Positions 33,029 through 41,191 of a stretch of 64,000 nucleotides of DNA are shown in pieces; the stretch's first letter is position 1; the number at the start of each line of letters is the position of its first letter. The position numbers were made by a program, and so were the translations under genes. This DNA comes from JACQFV01 sp964593585 (lineage in GTDB: Bacteria; Zixibacteria; MSB-5A5; WJJR01): assembly GCA_964593585.1 (NCBI GenBank), contig CAZQIZ010000016.1, positions 1 to 64,000 of the forward strand, given 5' to 3'. The notes below the pieces were generated by a model that saw only the letters and a program-made list of their open reading frames with translations, had not been told where the DNA came from and searched no databases.

Positions 33029-33097
33029 GGGCGAACACGAGGTTCGCCCCAACTGGGACTCGAGATTCCTAATGCGTAGAAGCGGCTCTTGAGCCGC
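33029..33097. repeat. Two further small palindromes between the NYN gene and the SpoIIE remnant
   Basis: GGGCGAAC...GTTCGCCC at 33029-33049 (8-bp stem, 5-nt loop) and GCGGCTC-TT-GAGCCGC at 33082-33097 (7-bp stem). Together with the element at 32903 they fill the 285-nt gap, which has no gene. Confidence 0.6.
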
Positions 33098-33143
33098 GTC
33101 ACGGCGATCGGGTCAGGCAACGTGTAGAGACGGCGGGTGGCGG

Positions 33144-34270
33144 TCAGTCGGCCCGGATGAGGAGCAAAGTCTGATCGTCGTCCTAGGAGCCGTGGGCACG
33201 CACCGCGCGTAAGATGCTGTCGAAAATCTCGGGGAGGGGACGTTCGGCGTGCTGGCGGATCAGCGCCTCGATGCGGGGCTGACCGAATTGATCGCCGGCG
33301 GCGTTTTCCACCTCGAGAAAGCCATCAGTGAGCAGCACGAAGATATCCCCCGCGGCGAAGGGAACCGAGCTGGTGGTGTGGCGCAGATTGGCAAGGATGC
33401 CGGTCGGCGGGTAGTTGCTCTCCAGTTCGGTGATCTGCTCATTCGCCCGATGGTAGTGCAGAATCGATGGATGCCCCGCCAGGAGGAAGCGGGCGGCGTC
33501 GGTGCCGTCGAATTGCAGGCAGGCACGGTGACGAACATGTCCATTTCCTTGACCTGCATCACCACGCGATTGAGATCATCCATCAGGCCATCGAGCGAGT
33601 CATCGGACAAAAGACGCATCCGGGCCGCGCTTTTGATCATCGCCATCAGCACTCCGGCACGTACACCGTGACCGGAGACATCGGCGACGAAGGCGCCGAC
33701 GCGTCCCTCCTTTTCCACCACATCCAACAGATCGCCGCCGACCTCGCTGGAGGAATCGGAGCGGCCATAGCACTGCAGGCGGCCGATGCGCCGGTCGATG
33801 GGCGGCACCAGACGGGCATGGATCTGCTGGGCCAGGCGAATTTCGGTCTGCAGGCGCATGGTCCGGGCGCCTTCGGTGCTGATAAAGGAGATGAAGAGCA
33901 CATACCCCGCGACCAGCGCGGCAATCGTGATGAGCGCCAGGGGTCCATCGAACGAATCATGCGGGACCATGCCGGGCAGAAAGTGGAACCAGTGCCGGAG
34001 CAGCGGCGGGGCCAGGAACGAAAACGGGATCACCACCGCGATGAACTTGCGATTGAGAGTGAAGGAGTAGGCCCAGCCGACGGCGACGATGCCCGTGAAC
34101 ACAAACCAGGTGACGACGCCATACCACGGCACGGGGCGTTCCATCGCCATGCAGTAGATCGAGCCCGTCGCGCCGAAGATGCAGAAGACCGCCAGCTAAA
34201 TGCGCAGCCGCGACCCGAGCGACAGCGAACCGAAGAACTCATCGGCGGTGCGGGATTTGGGTGCGCTCAT
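33144..34270 (-). pseudogene. Decayed SpoIIE-type PP2C phosphatase with N-terminal membrane domain
   Basis: Reading from ATG at 34270 gives a membrane sensor domain (several TMs, WYGVVTWFVFTGIVAVGWA onward), a linker helix (RLQTEIRLAQQIHARLVPP) and a SpoIIE phosphatase domain (SEVGGDLLDVV, GAFVADVSGHGVRAGVLMAMI). Three lesions interrupt it. There is an in-frame TAG at codon 25 (34196-34198). One base is missing near 33524, where the frame changes from VTV to a perfect continuation (CLQFDGTDAARFLLAGHP, then LLTDGFLEVENAAGDQFG). A second TAG at 33183-33185 stands before the expected family end DDDQTLLLIRAD. Restoring the base and both codons gives about 375 residues. Both TAGs could derive from CAG by one C-to-T change. 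Such phosphatases act on anti-sigma antagonists; no partner genes are nearby. Confidence 0.85.
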
Positions 34271-34499
34271 CGTGAGAAGAGTGATGTAAGTGGTCCAGAA
34301 AGTTGTCTGCCGTATACGAGGTTAAATGCCTCGGGTTGCCCGATCAAGTCCTCATTCACACAAGACCTTGGGGAGCAATTCGTTAAATAGCGGTTGAATC
34401 GGCTGAGGGCATCGCTTATCCTCGCCAATTCCCGCCTTTGCCGGGCGGATGTGTTGCCTGTGTCGCATTGCGGGCGGGACGAATTGCGCCGAGGAACCG

Positions 34500-36353
34500 A
34501 TGACCGAGAAGAAGCTCGACCCCAACAAGATCAATGTCATTCTGGCCACCGACTGCGGCTCCACCACCACCAAGGCAATCCTGATTGAGAATCGCGGCGG
34601 CGAATACCGCCTGATCGTGCGCGGTGAAGCGCCAACGACCGTCGAGGCGCCGTTTGAGGATGTCACCATGGGTGTCCTCAACGCGGTCGGCGAGGTCGAG
34701 GAACTGGCGGGGCGCAAGCTGCTCGACGAGAATGGCCGCATCATCACCCCGGCCAACGGGAATGTCGGGACGGACATTTACATCTCGACCTCCTCGGCCG
34801 GCGGCGGATTGCAGATGATGGTGGCGGGGGTGGTGCGGTCGATGACCGCCGAGTCGGCCGAGCGAGCGGCGCTGGGCGCCGGGTCAATCGTGATGGATGT
34901 GATCGCCTCCAACGACAAACGTCTCCCCCACGAGCAGATCGAGCGTATCCGCCGGCTGCGTCCGGACATGATCCTCCTGTCGGGGGGCATCGACGGCGGC
35001 ACGACCACGCACGTGGTCGAGATCGCCGAACTGATCGCGGCCGCCGATCCGCGCCCGCGCCTGGGCACCGGCTACAAGCTGCCGGTGATCTTCGCCGGCA
35101 ACAGGGACGCCACCGAGGCGGTGCGCCAGACGCTGCAGGAGAAGACCGATCTGTCGATCGTGGACAACCTCCGCCCGGTGCTGGAACGCGAAAACCTCCT
35201 GCCGGCGCGCGAGAAGATCCACGACCTGTTCATGGAACATGTGATGGCGCAGGCGCCGGGGTACCGCAAGCTGATGGAGTGGGCCGATGCCCCGATCATG
35301 CCGACCCCGGGCGCGGTGGGCTCGATCATCAAGCGGGTCTCGGAGATGGAAGGCATCGAGGTGGTGGGCGTCGACATCGGCGGGGCGACCACCGACGTGT
35401 TCTCGGTCTTCCAGGGCGTGTTCAACCGCACCGTGTCGGCCAACCTCGGCATGTCGTATTCGATCTCGAATGTGTTCGCCGAGGCCGGGTTGCCGAACGT
35501 GATGCGCTGGGTCCCCTTCCACATGGACGAGCGCGATTTGCGCAATCGCGTCAAGAACAAGATGATCCGTCCGACCACCATCCCGCAGATGATGGAGGAG
35601 CTGATCTTCGAGCAGGCGATCGCCAAGGAGGCGTTGCGCCTGGCCTTCATCCAGCACAAGTCGTTTGCGACGGTGCTCAAGGGTGTGCAGCAGCAGCGCA
35701 CGATCGCCGACGCCTTCGAGCAGTCGGCCTCCGGTCAGACGTTGGTCAACATGATGACGCTGGACATGTTGATCGGGTCGGGCGGCGTGCTCTCGCACGC
35801 GCCGCGTCGTCAGCAGTCGGCGTTGATGATGATCGACGCCTTCCTTCCGGAGGGGATCACGCGGCTGGCGGTCGACTCGATCTTCATGATGCCGCAGTTG
35901 GGGGTGCTGGCCGAAGTGCATCCCAAGGCGGCCACCGAAGTGTTCAACAAGGACTGCCTGATTCACCTGGGCACCTGCATCGCGCCGGCCGGCGAGGCCA
36001 AGGGCGGCAAGGGGCCGGTGATGGACTATCACATCGAATTCCCCGACGGCCGTGTCGAGAAGGGCACGCTGGAATTCGGGACGATGAAACTGTTCAAACT
36101 GGGCATGGATGAGAAGACCAGTCTGCCGGCGGTGGCCAAGGCGGTCTTCGAGCCGCAGCGCGCGTTCGATGTGGGCGCGGGCAAGGGCGTAAAGGTGGAG
36201 CGTAAGATTTCCGGCGGCGTGGTCGGGATCATCCTCGACGGTCGCGGACGGCCGTTTGCGGTGCCCACCGACGACGCCACCCGTATAGCGAAACTGCGCG
36301 AGTGGATGCTGGAACTGGACATCTATCCGCGCGCGGCGTTGGAGCGGGCGTAG
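34500..36353 (+). CDS. GlmL/MutL-type ASKHA ATPase
   Basis: A 617-residue actin-fold ATPase. Phosphate-1 loop ATDCGSTTTK (16-25), phosphate-2 VGVDIGGATTDVFSV (about 289-303), and family regions STSSAGGGLQMMVAG and LSGGIDGGTTTHV. It belongs to the GlmL (MutL) family, the putative reactivating/chaperone factor encoded between the subunits of B12-dependent glutamate mutase in clostridia. Here there is no glmS/glmE mutase gene; the companions are a beta-rich protein (36389) and the triplicated membrane module. GlmL homologues in mutase-free organisms suggest another job, for example powering a membrane complex. The ATG at 34500 is preceded by GAGGA. The family assignment is confident, the role is not. 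Confidence 0.85.
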   Translation: MTEKKLDPNKINVILATDCGSTTTKAILIENRGGEYRLIVRGEAPTTVEAPFEDVTMGVLNAVGEVEELAGRKLLDENGRIITPANGNVGTDIYISTSSAGGGLQMMVAGVVRSMTAESAERAALGAGSIVMDVIASNDKRLPHEQIERIRRLRPDMILLSGGIDGGTTTHVVEIAELIAAADPRPRLGTGYKLPVIFAGNRDATEAVRQTLQEKTDLSIVDNLRPVLERENLLPAREKIHDLFMEHVMAQAPGYRKLMEWADAPIMPTPGAVGSIIKRVSEMEGIEVVGVDIGGATTDVFSVFQGVFNRTVSANLGMSYSISNVFAEAGLPNVMRWVPFHMDERDLRNRVKNKMIRPTTIPQMMEELIFEQAIAKEALRLAFIQHKSFATVLKGVQQQRTIADAFEQSASGQTLVNMMTLDMLIGSGGVLSHAPRRQQSALMMIDAFLPEGITRLAVDSIFMMPQLGVLAEVHPKAATEVFNKDCLIHLGTCIAPAGEAKGGKGPVMDYHIEFPDGRVEKGTLEFGTMKLFKLGMDEKTSLPAVAKAVFEPQRAFDVGAGKGVKVERKISGGVVGIILDGRGRPFAVPTDDATRIAKLREWMLELDIYPRAALERA

Positions 36354-36388
36354 GGATTGGGCCGATCATCTCAGACGATTAGGATCAC

Positions 36389-37513
36389 ATGGCACACGCA
36401 TACACCCCCGGATTAAAGGTCACCGACGAGATTCGCGTCGTGAAGGAACGCATCCTCCCCCTCAAGGGCGAGGTGCTGGTCAAGAAGGGCGACAAGGTCG
36501 AGCCCGATACGGTCGTGGCGCAGACCCATCTGCCCGGGCCGGTGGAGCCGGTCAATGTCGCCAACCTGCTGGGCGTGCCGCCGGAGGATGTGCCGGAGTG
36601 CATGCTGCGAAAGGAAGGCGAGCCGGTCACAGCCGGCGAGGTGATCGCGCGCTCGTCGTCGTTCTTCGGCCTGTTCAAATCGGAAGTGAAATCGAAGATC
36701 GATGGCACGGTGGAAAGCGTCTCCAGCGTCACCGGGCAGGTGCTTCTGCGCGGCAAGCCGGTACCGGTCCAGGTGAAGGCCTATCTGAAGGGCGAAGTGA
36801 TCGACGTCCACCCGGCCGAAGGCGTCACGGTGGCGTGTGTGGGATCGTTTGTGCAGGGCATTTTCGGGATCGGCGGCGAGACCCACGGTCCGATCAAGAT
36901 TCTCTCGCCCGATCACACCGCCGTTCTCGATGAGACGGACATCACGCCGGAGTGCAAGGGCCAGGTGCTGGTGGGCGGATCGCTGGTCACGGCCGCGGCG
37001 CTGAAGAAGGCGATCGCGGTGGGGGCGGTGGGGATCGTGGTCGGCGGCTTCGACGACCGCGATCTGCGCGACTTCCTCGGCAAGGACTTGGGCGTGGCCA
37101 TCACCGGCAGCGAGGATCTGGGCATCACGCTGGTGGTGACCGAGGGCTTCGGCCGGATTGCCATGGCTGAGAAAACATTCCAACTGCTCAAGCGCCATGC
37201 CGGACAGATGGCCTGCTTAAACGGGGCCACCCAGATTCGCGCCGGCGTGATTCGTCCCGAAGTGGTCATTCCCAAGGCCGTCTCCTCGGCCCAAGCAGCC
37301 AAGACCGCCGAAATCGCCGGATTGGCGGTGGGCTCGCCGGTGCGTGTGATCCGTCAACCCTACTTCGGCCGTCTGGGCACTGTGTCCGACCTGCCGGCGC
37401 CGTTGCAGGTGCTGGAGTCGGAGTCGCACGCCCGCGTGTTGGAAGTCGAGTTCGAGGACAAGACCCGCGCGGTGGTCCCGCGGGCCAATGTCGAGATGAT
37501 CGAAGAAGTCTGA
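36389..37513 (+). CDS. Conserved protein with barrel-sandwich-like repeats, partner of the GlmL-like ATPase
   Basis: A 374-residue cytoplasmic protein. The N-terminal 150 residues contain lipoyl/biotinyl-like barrel-sandwich strands (LPLKGEVLVKKGDKVEPDT, EPVTAGEVIARSS, KIDGTVESVSSVTGQVLLRG), the style of RnfC/NqrA-like or biotinyl domains but without a modified Lys motif. A middle Rossmann-like part (VGGSLVTAAALKKAIAVGAVGIVVGGF) follows, and a C-terminal KOW/SH3-like barrel (VGSPVRVIRQPYFGRLGTV, ARVLEVEFEDKTRAVVPRAN). I do not recognise a named family. It lies 35 nt after the GlmL-like gene and 59 nt before the membrane module, on the same strand, so it may link the two. Confidence 0.75.
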   Translation: MAHAYTPGLKVTDEIRVVKERILPLKGEVLVKKGDKVEPDTVVAQTHLPGPVEPVNVANLLGVPPEDVPECMLRKEGEPVTAGEVIARSSSFFGLFKSEVKSKIDGTVESVSSVTGQVLLRGKPVPVQVKAYLKGEVIDVHPAEGVTVACVGSFVQGIFGIGGETHGPIKILSPDHTAVLDETDITPECKGQVLVGGSLVTAAALKKAIAVGAVGIVVGGFDDRDLRDFLGKDLGVAITGSEDLGITLVVTEGFGRIAMAEKTFQLLKRHAGQMACLNGATQIRAGVIRPEVVIPKAVSSAQAAKTAEIAGLAVGSPVRVIRQPYFGRLGTVSDLPAPLQVLESESHARVLEVEFEDKTRAVVPRANVEMIEEV

Positions 37514-37526
37514 TCGCGAGAATCGC

Positions 37527-37556
37527 TTGACAGCGGTTTGATCAGCCGGTTACGTA
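37527..37556 (+). promoter_or_regulatory. Sigma70-like promoter before the triplicated membrane module
   Basis: Consensus TTGACA at 37527-37532, an 18-nt spacer and TACGTA at 37551-37556. Transcription would begin near 37563, only about 10 nt before the earliest GTG of the next gene, so that gene either starts at a later codon or has a very short leader. Confidence 0.6.
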
Positions 37557-37572
37557 GTCCTGATCGCGCTCC

Positions 37573-38943
37573 GTGGTGGCGGAGCAGAGTCCATTCACAT
37601 CGCAACCCCGCGGCCTCACCAGCATAAGCGGCGACTTGTCGGAACGGGTCAACATAGGAAGAAAGCCAACAGGCACCCTCCTCCGGCAGGGGCTCTTTGT
37701 CCTGTTGATCGTCCTTTCCATCCACGGTCCGGCCTTCACCCAGTCTCCCCCCAGCGACAGCCTTGCGGCGATCGCGCCGACCATTGCGGAACCGCCGGCG
37801 CCGCAACCGCCAACGGGTGTGCGCGGATCGGATGCCCCCAATGATAACGGCGGGGCGATCATCGTTAGCTGGAATCTCTCGCCGGATGACGGCGCCGGGC
37901 TGGACAATGTGGAGTCGTACCTGATCCTGCGCGGGACATCGCCGGGCGGGCCCTTCGACACCGTGGGCGCCGCCGCGGCGGGACAGACATCCTTCACCGA
38001 CGCGACGGTTCACTCCGGCACCAATTACTATTACATCGTCTCGGCGGTGGCGATGGCGCCGGTTCCAGGCGGCACGCCGAAGTCAATTTACATTCAGTCG
38101 GATCCGTCGCCGGCGGTGCACGCAGTGGCCCAGTGGTTCCATTCGCGCCGTCTCAACGCGCTAGTCGCCGTCGTCATCCTCTGTTCGGCGATTCTGTACT
38201 TCATCAACGCCGCCCGCTCAGGCAAGTCGATTTACATTCGCAAGATCGGCGGGCTTGAAGCTGTCGATGAGGCCGTCGGACGCGCCACCGAGATGGGCAA
38301 GAAGATCTTCTACATTCCCGGCACGCAGGATATGGACGAAGTCCAGACGCTGGCCGGGATTACCATCCTTGGCCGGGTCGCCAAGGTGGCCGCCGACTAC
38401 GAGGCCAAGCTGGAAGTGCCGGTGGCGCGGTCGCTGGTGATGGTCACCTGCCGCGAGGTGGTCAAGGAAGCGTTTCTCAACGCCGGTCGCCCGGATGCCT
38501 ACCGCGAGGAGAGTGTCTACTACCTCACCGACGACCAGTTTGGGTACGCGGCCGGCATCGACGGCCTGGTGATGCGCGACAAGCCGGCGACGATGTTCTA
38601 CATGGGCGCCTTTTACGCCGAATCGCTGATTCTGGCCGAGACCGGCAACTCGATCGGGGCGATCCAGATCGCCGGAACCGCCATGCCGGCGCAACTGCCG
38701 TTCTTTGTCGCCGCCTGCGACTACACGCTCATCGGCGAGGAGCTGTTCGCGGCGTCGGCGTACCTCTCCAAGGAACCGAAACTGTTGGGCAGTCTGAAGG
38801 GGCAGGATGTCGGCAAGGGAATCATCCTGGTGACGATCCTGGTCGGGATCATCCTGACGTCGATCGGGGCGATCACGCTGAAGACCAGCGACCCCGAGAA
38901 ACTCGGTCCCTATAACATCGGACAGTATTTCGAGGTCGAGTAG
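37573..38943 (+). CDS. Module A gene 1: FN3 protein with cytoplasmic DUF6754-like domain
   Basis: Up to 456 residues: signal peptide (about 37-58, LLRQGLFVLLIVLSIHGPAF), Pro-rich linker, an extracytoplasmic fibronectin type III domain (about 75-170, GAIIVSWNLSPDDGAGLDN), TM 193-213, a conserved cytoplasmic alpha/beta domain (about 214-410, YIRKIGGLEAVDEAVGRATE, IAGTAMPAQLPFF) and a C-terminal TM (about 415-436). I recall this central domain as DUF6754; the number is from memory. A 45-residue stretch at 355-399 is identical to module B (314-358). Start uncertain: GTG 37573 or 37576 have no ribosome-binding site, and a later non-ATG codon near 37636-37650 would fit the signal peptide better. 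It leads a four-gene cassette found three times in tandem. Confidence 0.8.
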   Translation: MVAEQSPFTSQPRGLTSISGDLSERVNIGRKPTGTLLRQGLFVLLIVLSIHGPAFTQSPPSDSLAAIAPTIAEPPAPQPPTGVRGSDAPNDNGGAIIVSWNLSPDDGAGLDNVESYLILRGTSPGGPFDTVGAAAAGQTSFTDATVHSGTNYYYIVSAVAMAPVPGGTPKSIYIQSDPSPAVHAVAQWFHSRRLNALVAVVILCSAILYFINAARSGKSIYIRKIGGLEAVDEAVGRATEMGKKIFYIPGTQDMDEVQTLAGITILGRVAKVAADYEAKLEVPVARSLVMVTCREVVKEAFLNAGRPDAYREESVYYLTDDQFGYAAGIDGLVMRDKPATMFYMGAFYAESLILAETGNSIGAIQIAGTAMPAQLPFFVAACDYTLIGEELFAASAYLSKEPKLLGSLKGQDVGKGIILVTILVGIILTSIGAITLKTSDPEKLGPYNIGQYFEVE

Positions 38944-38951
38944 GCCGGGCC

Positions 38952-39608
38952 ATGCGTCGCGAAATCCCCACATTCATCGCACTGTTTGTCGGCGTGGTCT
39001 GCATCGTGCAGTTCTTCATCCCCCACCGGCCGTTCGGGATGCTGGTCGACACATTCTCCGACTGGTTCGGCATCCTGCAGGCGTTCGCGATTTGGCTGGG
39101 GGCGCTCAATTTGCTGCGGGTGAGCACGCAACGGACGCTGGCCAAGAAGAGCCATGACCGCTGGTACGGCGTCGTTGTGATCCTGTCGTTCCTGCTGATT
39201 GCGATCACCGGGCTTTTCTTCTCAGGCGGACGCGGGTTCCAGTTGGCGGGGACGCGTTTCGACTATCTGTACGTCAACGTCTACACGCCGCTGTCCTCGA
39301 CGATGTTCGCGATCCTGGCGTTCTTCGTCGCCTCCGCCTCCTACCGCGCTTTCCGCGCGCGCAGTTGGGAGGCGACGTTGCTTTTGCTCGCGGCGTTTCT
39401 GGTGATGCTCGGCCGGGTGCCGGTTGGCGACACGCTCACCGGTTTCCTGCCGGAGGGGTATCGTTTGTCGGATGTGGCCAGTTGGATTATGACCTATCCG
39501 CAGGTGGCGGGCCAGCGCGCGATCATGATCGGCATCGCGCTCGGCGTGGCCTCGGCCTCGCTGCGGCTCATTCTGGGACTGGAGCGTTCGTACCTGGGCG
39601 GCGAATAG
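38952..39608 (+). CDS. Module A gene 2: six-TM protein, unknown function
   Basis: A 218-residue integral membrane protein with six predicted TM helices (about 5-24, 36-54, 70-88, 112-131, 138-156, 182-200). It starts MRREIPTFIALFVG, and the orthologous genes in modules B and C share the MRR/MKR start, the FIPH(R/H)PFG or FIPHEQ loop after TM1, FFVASASYRAFRA in TM4 and the ending AIMIGIALG...LRLILGLERSYLG. No transporter or enzyme signature is visible. It begins 8 nt after gene 1 and ends 12 nt before gene 3. Confidence 0.8.
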   Translation: MRREIPTFIALFVGVVCIVQFFIPHRPFGMLVDTFSDWFGILQAFAIWLGALNLLRVSTQRTLAKKSHDRWYGVVVILSFLLIAITGLFFSGGRGFQLAGTRFDYLYVNVYTPLSSTMFAILAFFVASASYRAFRARSWEATLLLLAAFLVMLGRVPVGDTLTGFLPEGYRLSDVASWIMTYPQVAGQRAIMIGIALGVASASLRLILGLERSYLGGE

Positions 39609-39620
39609 CCGGACTTCGAC

Positions 39621-40493
39621 ATGTCAGCCACCGAGCCCACCATGACGCGCGCGCCCTTCCTGGAGCGGATGATGCGGATCGACCGCCGCGTCATCTTCAT
39701 CCTCATCGGCGTGGCGCTGATCTTCCCGCTGTTTTTCGATATTTCGCAGAAGTTGCCGGTGTCGCGCGAGGTGCAGATGGCCGCCGACGCGCTGGAGGCG
39801 GTCCCCGACGGCGCGCTGGTGCTCTATTCCATGGACTACGATCCGCCGTCGGCCCCGGAATTGCAGCCGATGGCAGTCACGGCGTTGAAGGTCGGGTTGC
39901 GCAAGAAGTGGCGGATGGTGATCATCGGCCTGTGGCCGCAGGGCCCGCAGCAGGCCAATTTGGCGCTGCGCTCCGCGCTGGCCGACGAGGAGTTCAAAGA
40001 CGTCCGACTGACCGAGGGCGTCGACTATGTCAACCTCGGCTTCCAGTCCGGCAACGAAGCGGTGATCCAGAAGATGGGATCGGATATTCCGTCAACCTTC
40101 CCGCGCGATTACCGCGGCATCCCGGTCGGGGAGATCCCGATCATGCGTGGCATCAAGAATCTCGGCAACTTCGATTTTGTCGTGAATGTGTCGTCGGGCT
40201 ATCCCGGCACCCGTGAATGGGTGCAATTCGGGGTGGACCGCTTCGGGGTGCGGATGATTTCGGCCAGCACCGCGGTGCAGACCACCGAGATGTTTCCGTA
40301 TGTCGGGCGTCAGCTGGCCGGGCTGGTCGGCGGGATGCGCGGCGCGGCCGAGTTCGAGCAGATCACCAGCACCCCGGGCCGCGCGCTGAAGTTCATGGTG
40401 GGGCAGTCGGTGGCGCATGTGGTGGTCATCCTCTTCATCGTGATTGGCAACGTCGCCTACTTCGCCACACGGAAAAGCCGGAGGGACAAATAG
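39621..40493 (+). CDS. Module A gene 3: bitopic protein with external domain
   Basis: A 290-residue protein with one TM at each end (about 24-42 and 258-280). Basic residues before TM1 (ERMMRIDRR) and after TM2 (TRKSRRDK) place the 210-residue middle domain outside. Shared landmarks in modules A-C are FLER or FEKM...IDRR, the DYDP or DYSP turn (YSMDYDPPSAPELQPM), DYVNLGFQSGN or FVYLGYK, a SIPMM/EIPIM strand, and the final GLVGGMRGAAEFE. The regular alternation of strands and helices suggests an alpha/beta domain, but no known family emerges. It lies 12 nt after gene 2 and 5 nt before gene 4. Confidence 0.8.
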   Translation: MSATEPTMTRAPFLERMMRIDRRVIFILIGVALIFPLFFDISQKLPVSREVQMAADALEAVPDGALVLYSMDYDPPSAPELQPMAVTALKVGLRKKWRMVIIGLWPQGPQQANLALRSALADEEFKDVRLTEGVDYVNLGFQSGNEAVIQKMGSDIPSTFPRDYRGIPVGEIPIMRGIKNLGNFDFVVNVSSGYPGTREWVQFGVDRFGVRMISASTAVQTTEMFPYVGRQLAGLVGGMRGAAEFEQITSTPGRALKFMVGQSVAHVVVILFIVIGNVAYFATRKSRRDK

Positions 40494-40498
40494 CGCCT

Positions 40499-41152
40499 AT
40501 GTGGATGGATCATCCCGGCTGGGTCCTGTTTGGCACGTGGGTCGGCGCGCTGCTCACGCTCGGCATCATGTCGTTCCTGTACAAGGACAACCCGGTCTAC
40601 AAGTTCTGCGAGGCGCTCTTTGTCGGAATCTCCGCCGGGTACTGGTTTGTCAGTTATTTCTGGTCGAACCTCCTGCCGAAGTTGGGCGACCCACTCATGC
40701 GGGGCGACCTGCTGGTCCTGATTCCCGGGGTGCTGGGCATCATGATGCTCCTGCGCCTGGTGCCGAGCATCGGCTGGATCTCGCGCTGGCCGCTGGCGTT
40801 TGTGGTGGGCTTCACCGCCGGGCTGCGTCTGATCACTTACCTGCAATCGAACGCGATGACGCAGCTGCAGAACTCGGTGCAGCCGGTGATCAGTTACAGC
40901 GCGACCGGCGCCTTCCAATTCTGGCCCTCATTCAACATGCTGTTGGTCACCTTGGGGACCTTTGCCGGACTGCTTTACTTCTTTTTCTCCAAGGAGCACA
41001 AGGGCGCCTTTGGCACCATCTCCCGGATCGGAACTTGGTTTCTGATGGTGACTTTCGGGGCGGCATTCGGATATACTGTGATGGGACGTATGTCGCTTCT
41101 AATCGGACGAATCGATTTTCTGCTGGCCGACTGGCTGCATCTGATCAATTGA
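40499..41152 (+). CDS. Module A gene 4: six-TM protein with SFLYKDNP and FFFSKEHKGA loops
   Basis: A 217-residue membrane protein, about six TMs. Two loops are strongly conserved among the three modules: SFLYKDNPVYKF after TM1 (then ISAGYWF) and FFFSKEHKGAFG before the last TM, which continues MVTFGAAFGYTVMGRMSLLI. Charged conserved loops of this kind usually mark subunit contacts or a cytoplasmic docking face. The ATG at 40499 lies 5 nt after the gene 3 stop; ATG 40505 is an alternative. No known family is recognised. It is followed by module B after 39 nt. Confidence 0.8.
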   Translation: MWMDHPGWVLFGTWVGALLTLGIMSFLYKDNPVYKFCEALFVGISAGYWFVSYFWSNLLPKLGDPLMRGDLLVLIPGVLGIMMLLRLVPSIGWISRWPLAFVVGFTAGLRLITYLQSNAMTQLQNSVQPVISYSATGAFQFWPSFNMLLVTLGTFAGLLYFFFSKEHKGAFGTISRIGTWFLMVTFGAAFGYTVMGRMSLLIGRIDFLLADWLHLIN

Positions 41153-41191
41153 GCCAGCGCGGCGGCCGCCGGCTCGGGCCGGACCAACGTC

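Noticed and set aside
33144..34270. Reassignment of TAG as a sense codon (amber recoding) to explain the two stops in the SpoIIE gene
   Set aside because: Many intact genes in the window end in TAG (for example at 717, 7280 and 27343-region neighbours such as glmS at 25453), and a missing base is also needed, so decay or sequence error is the simpler reading.
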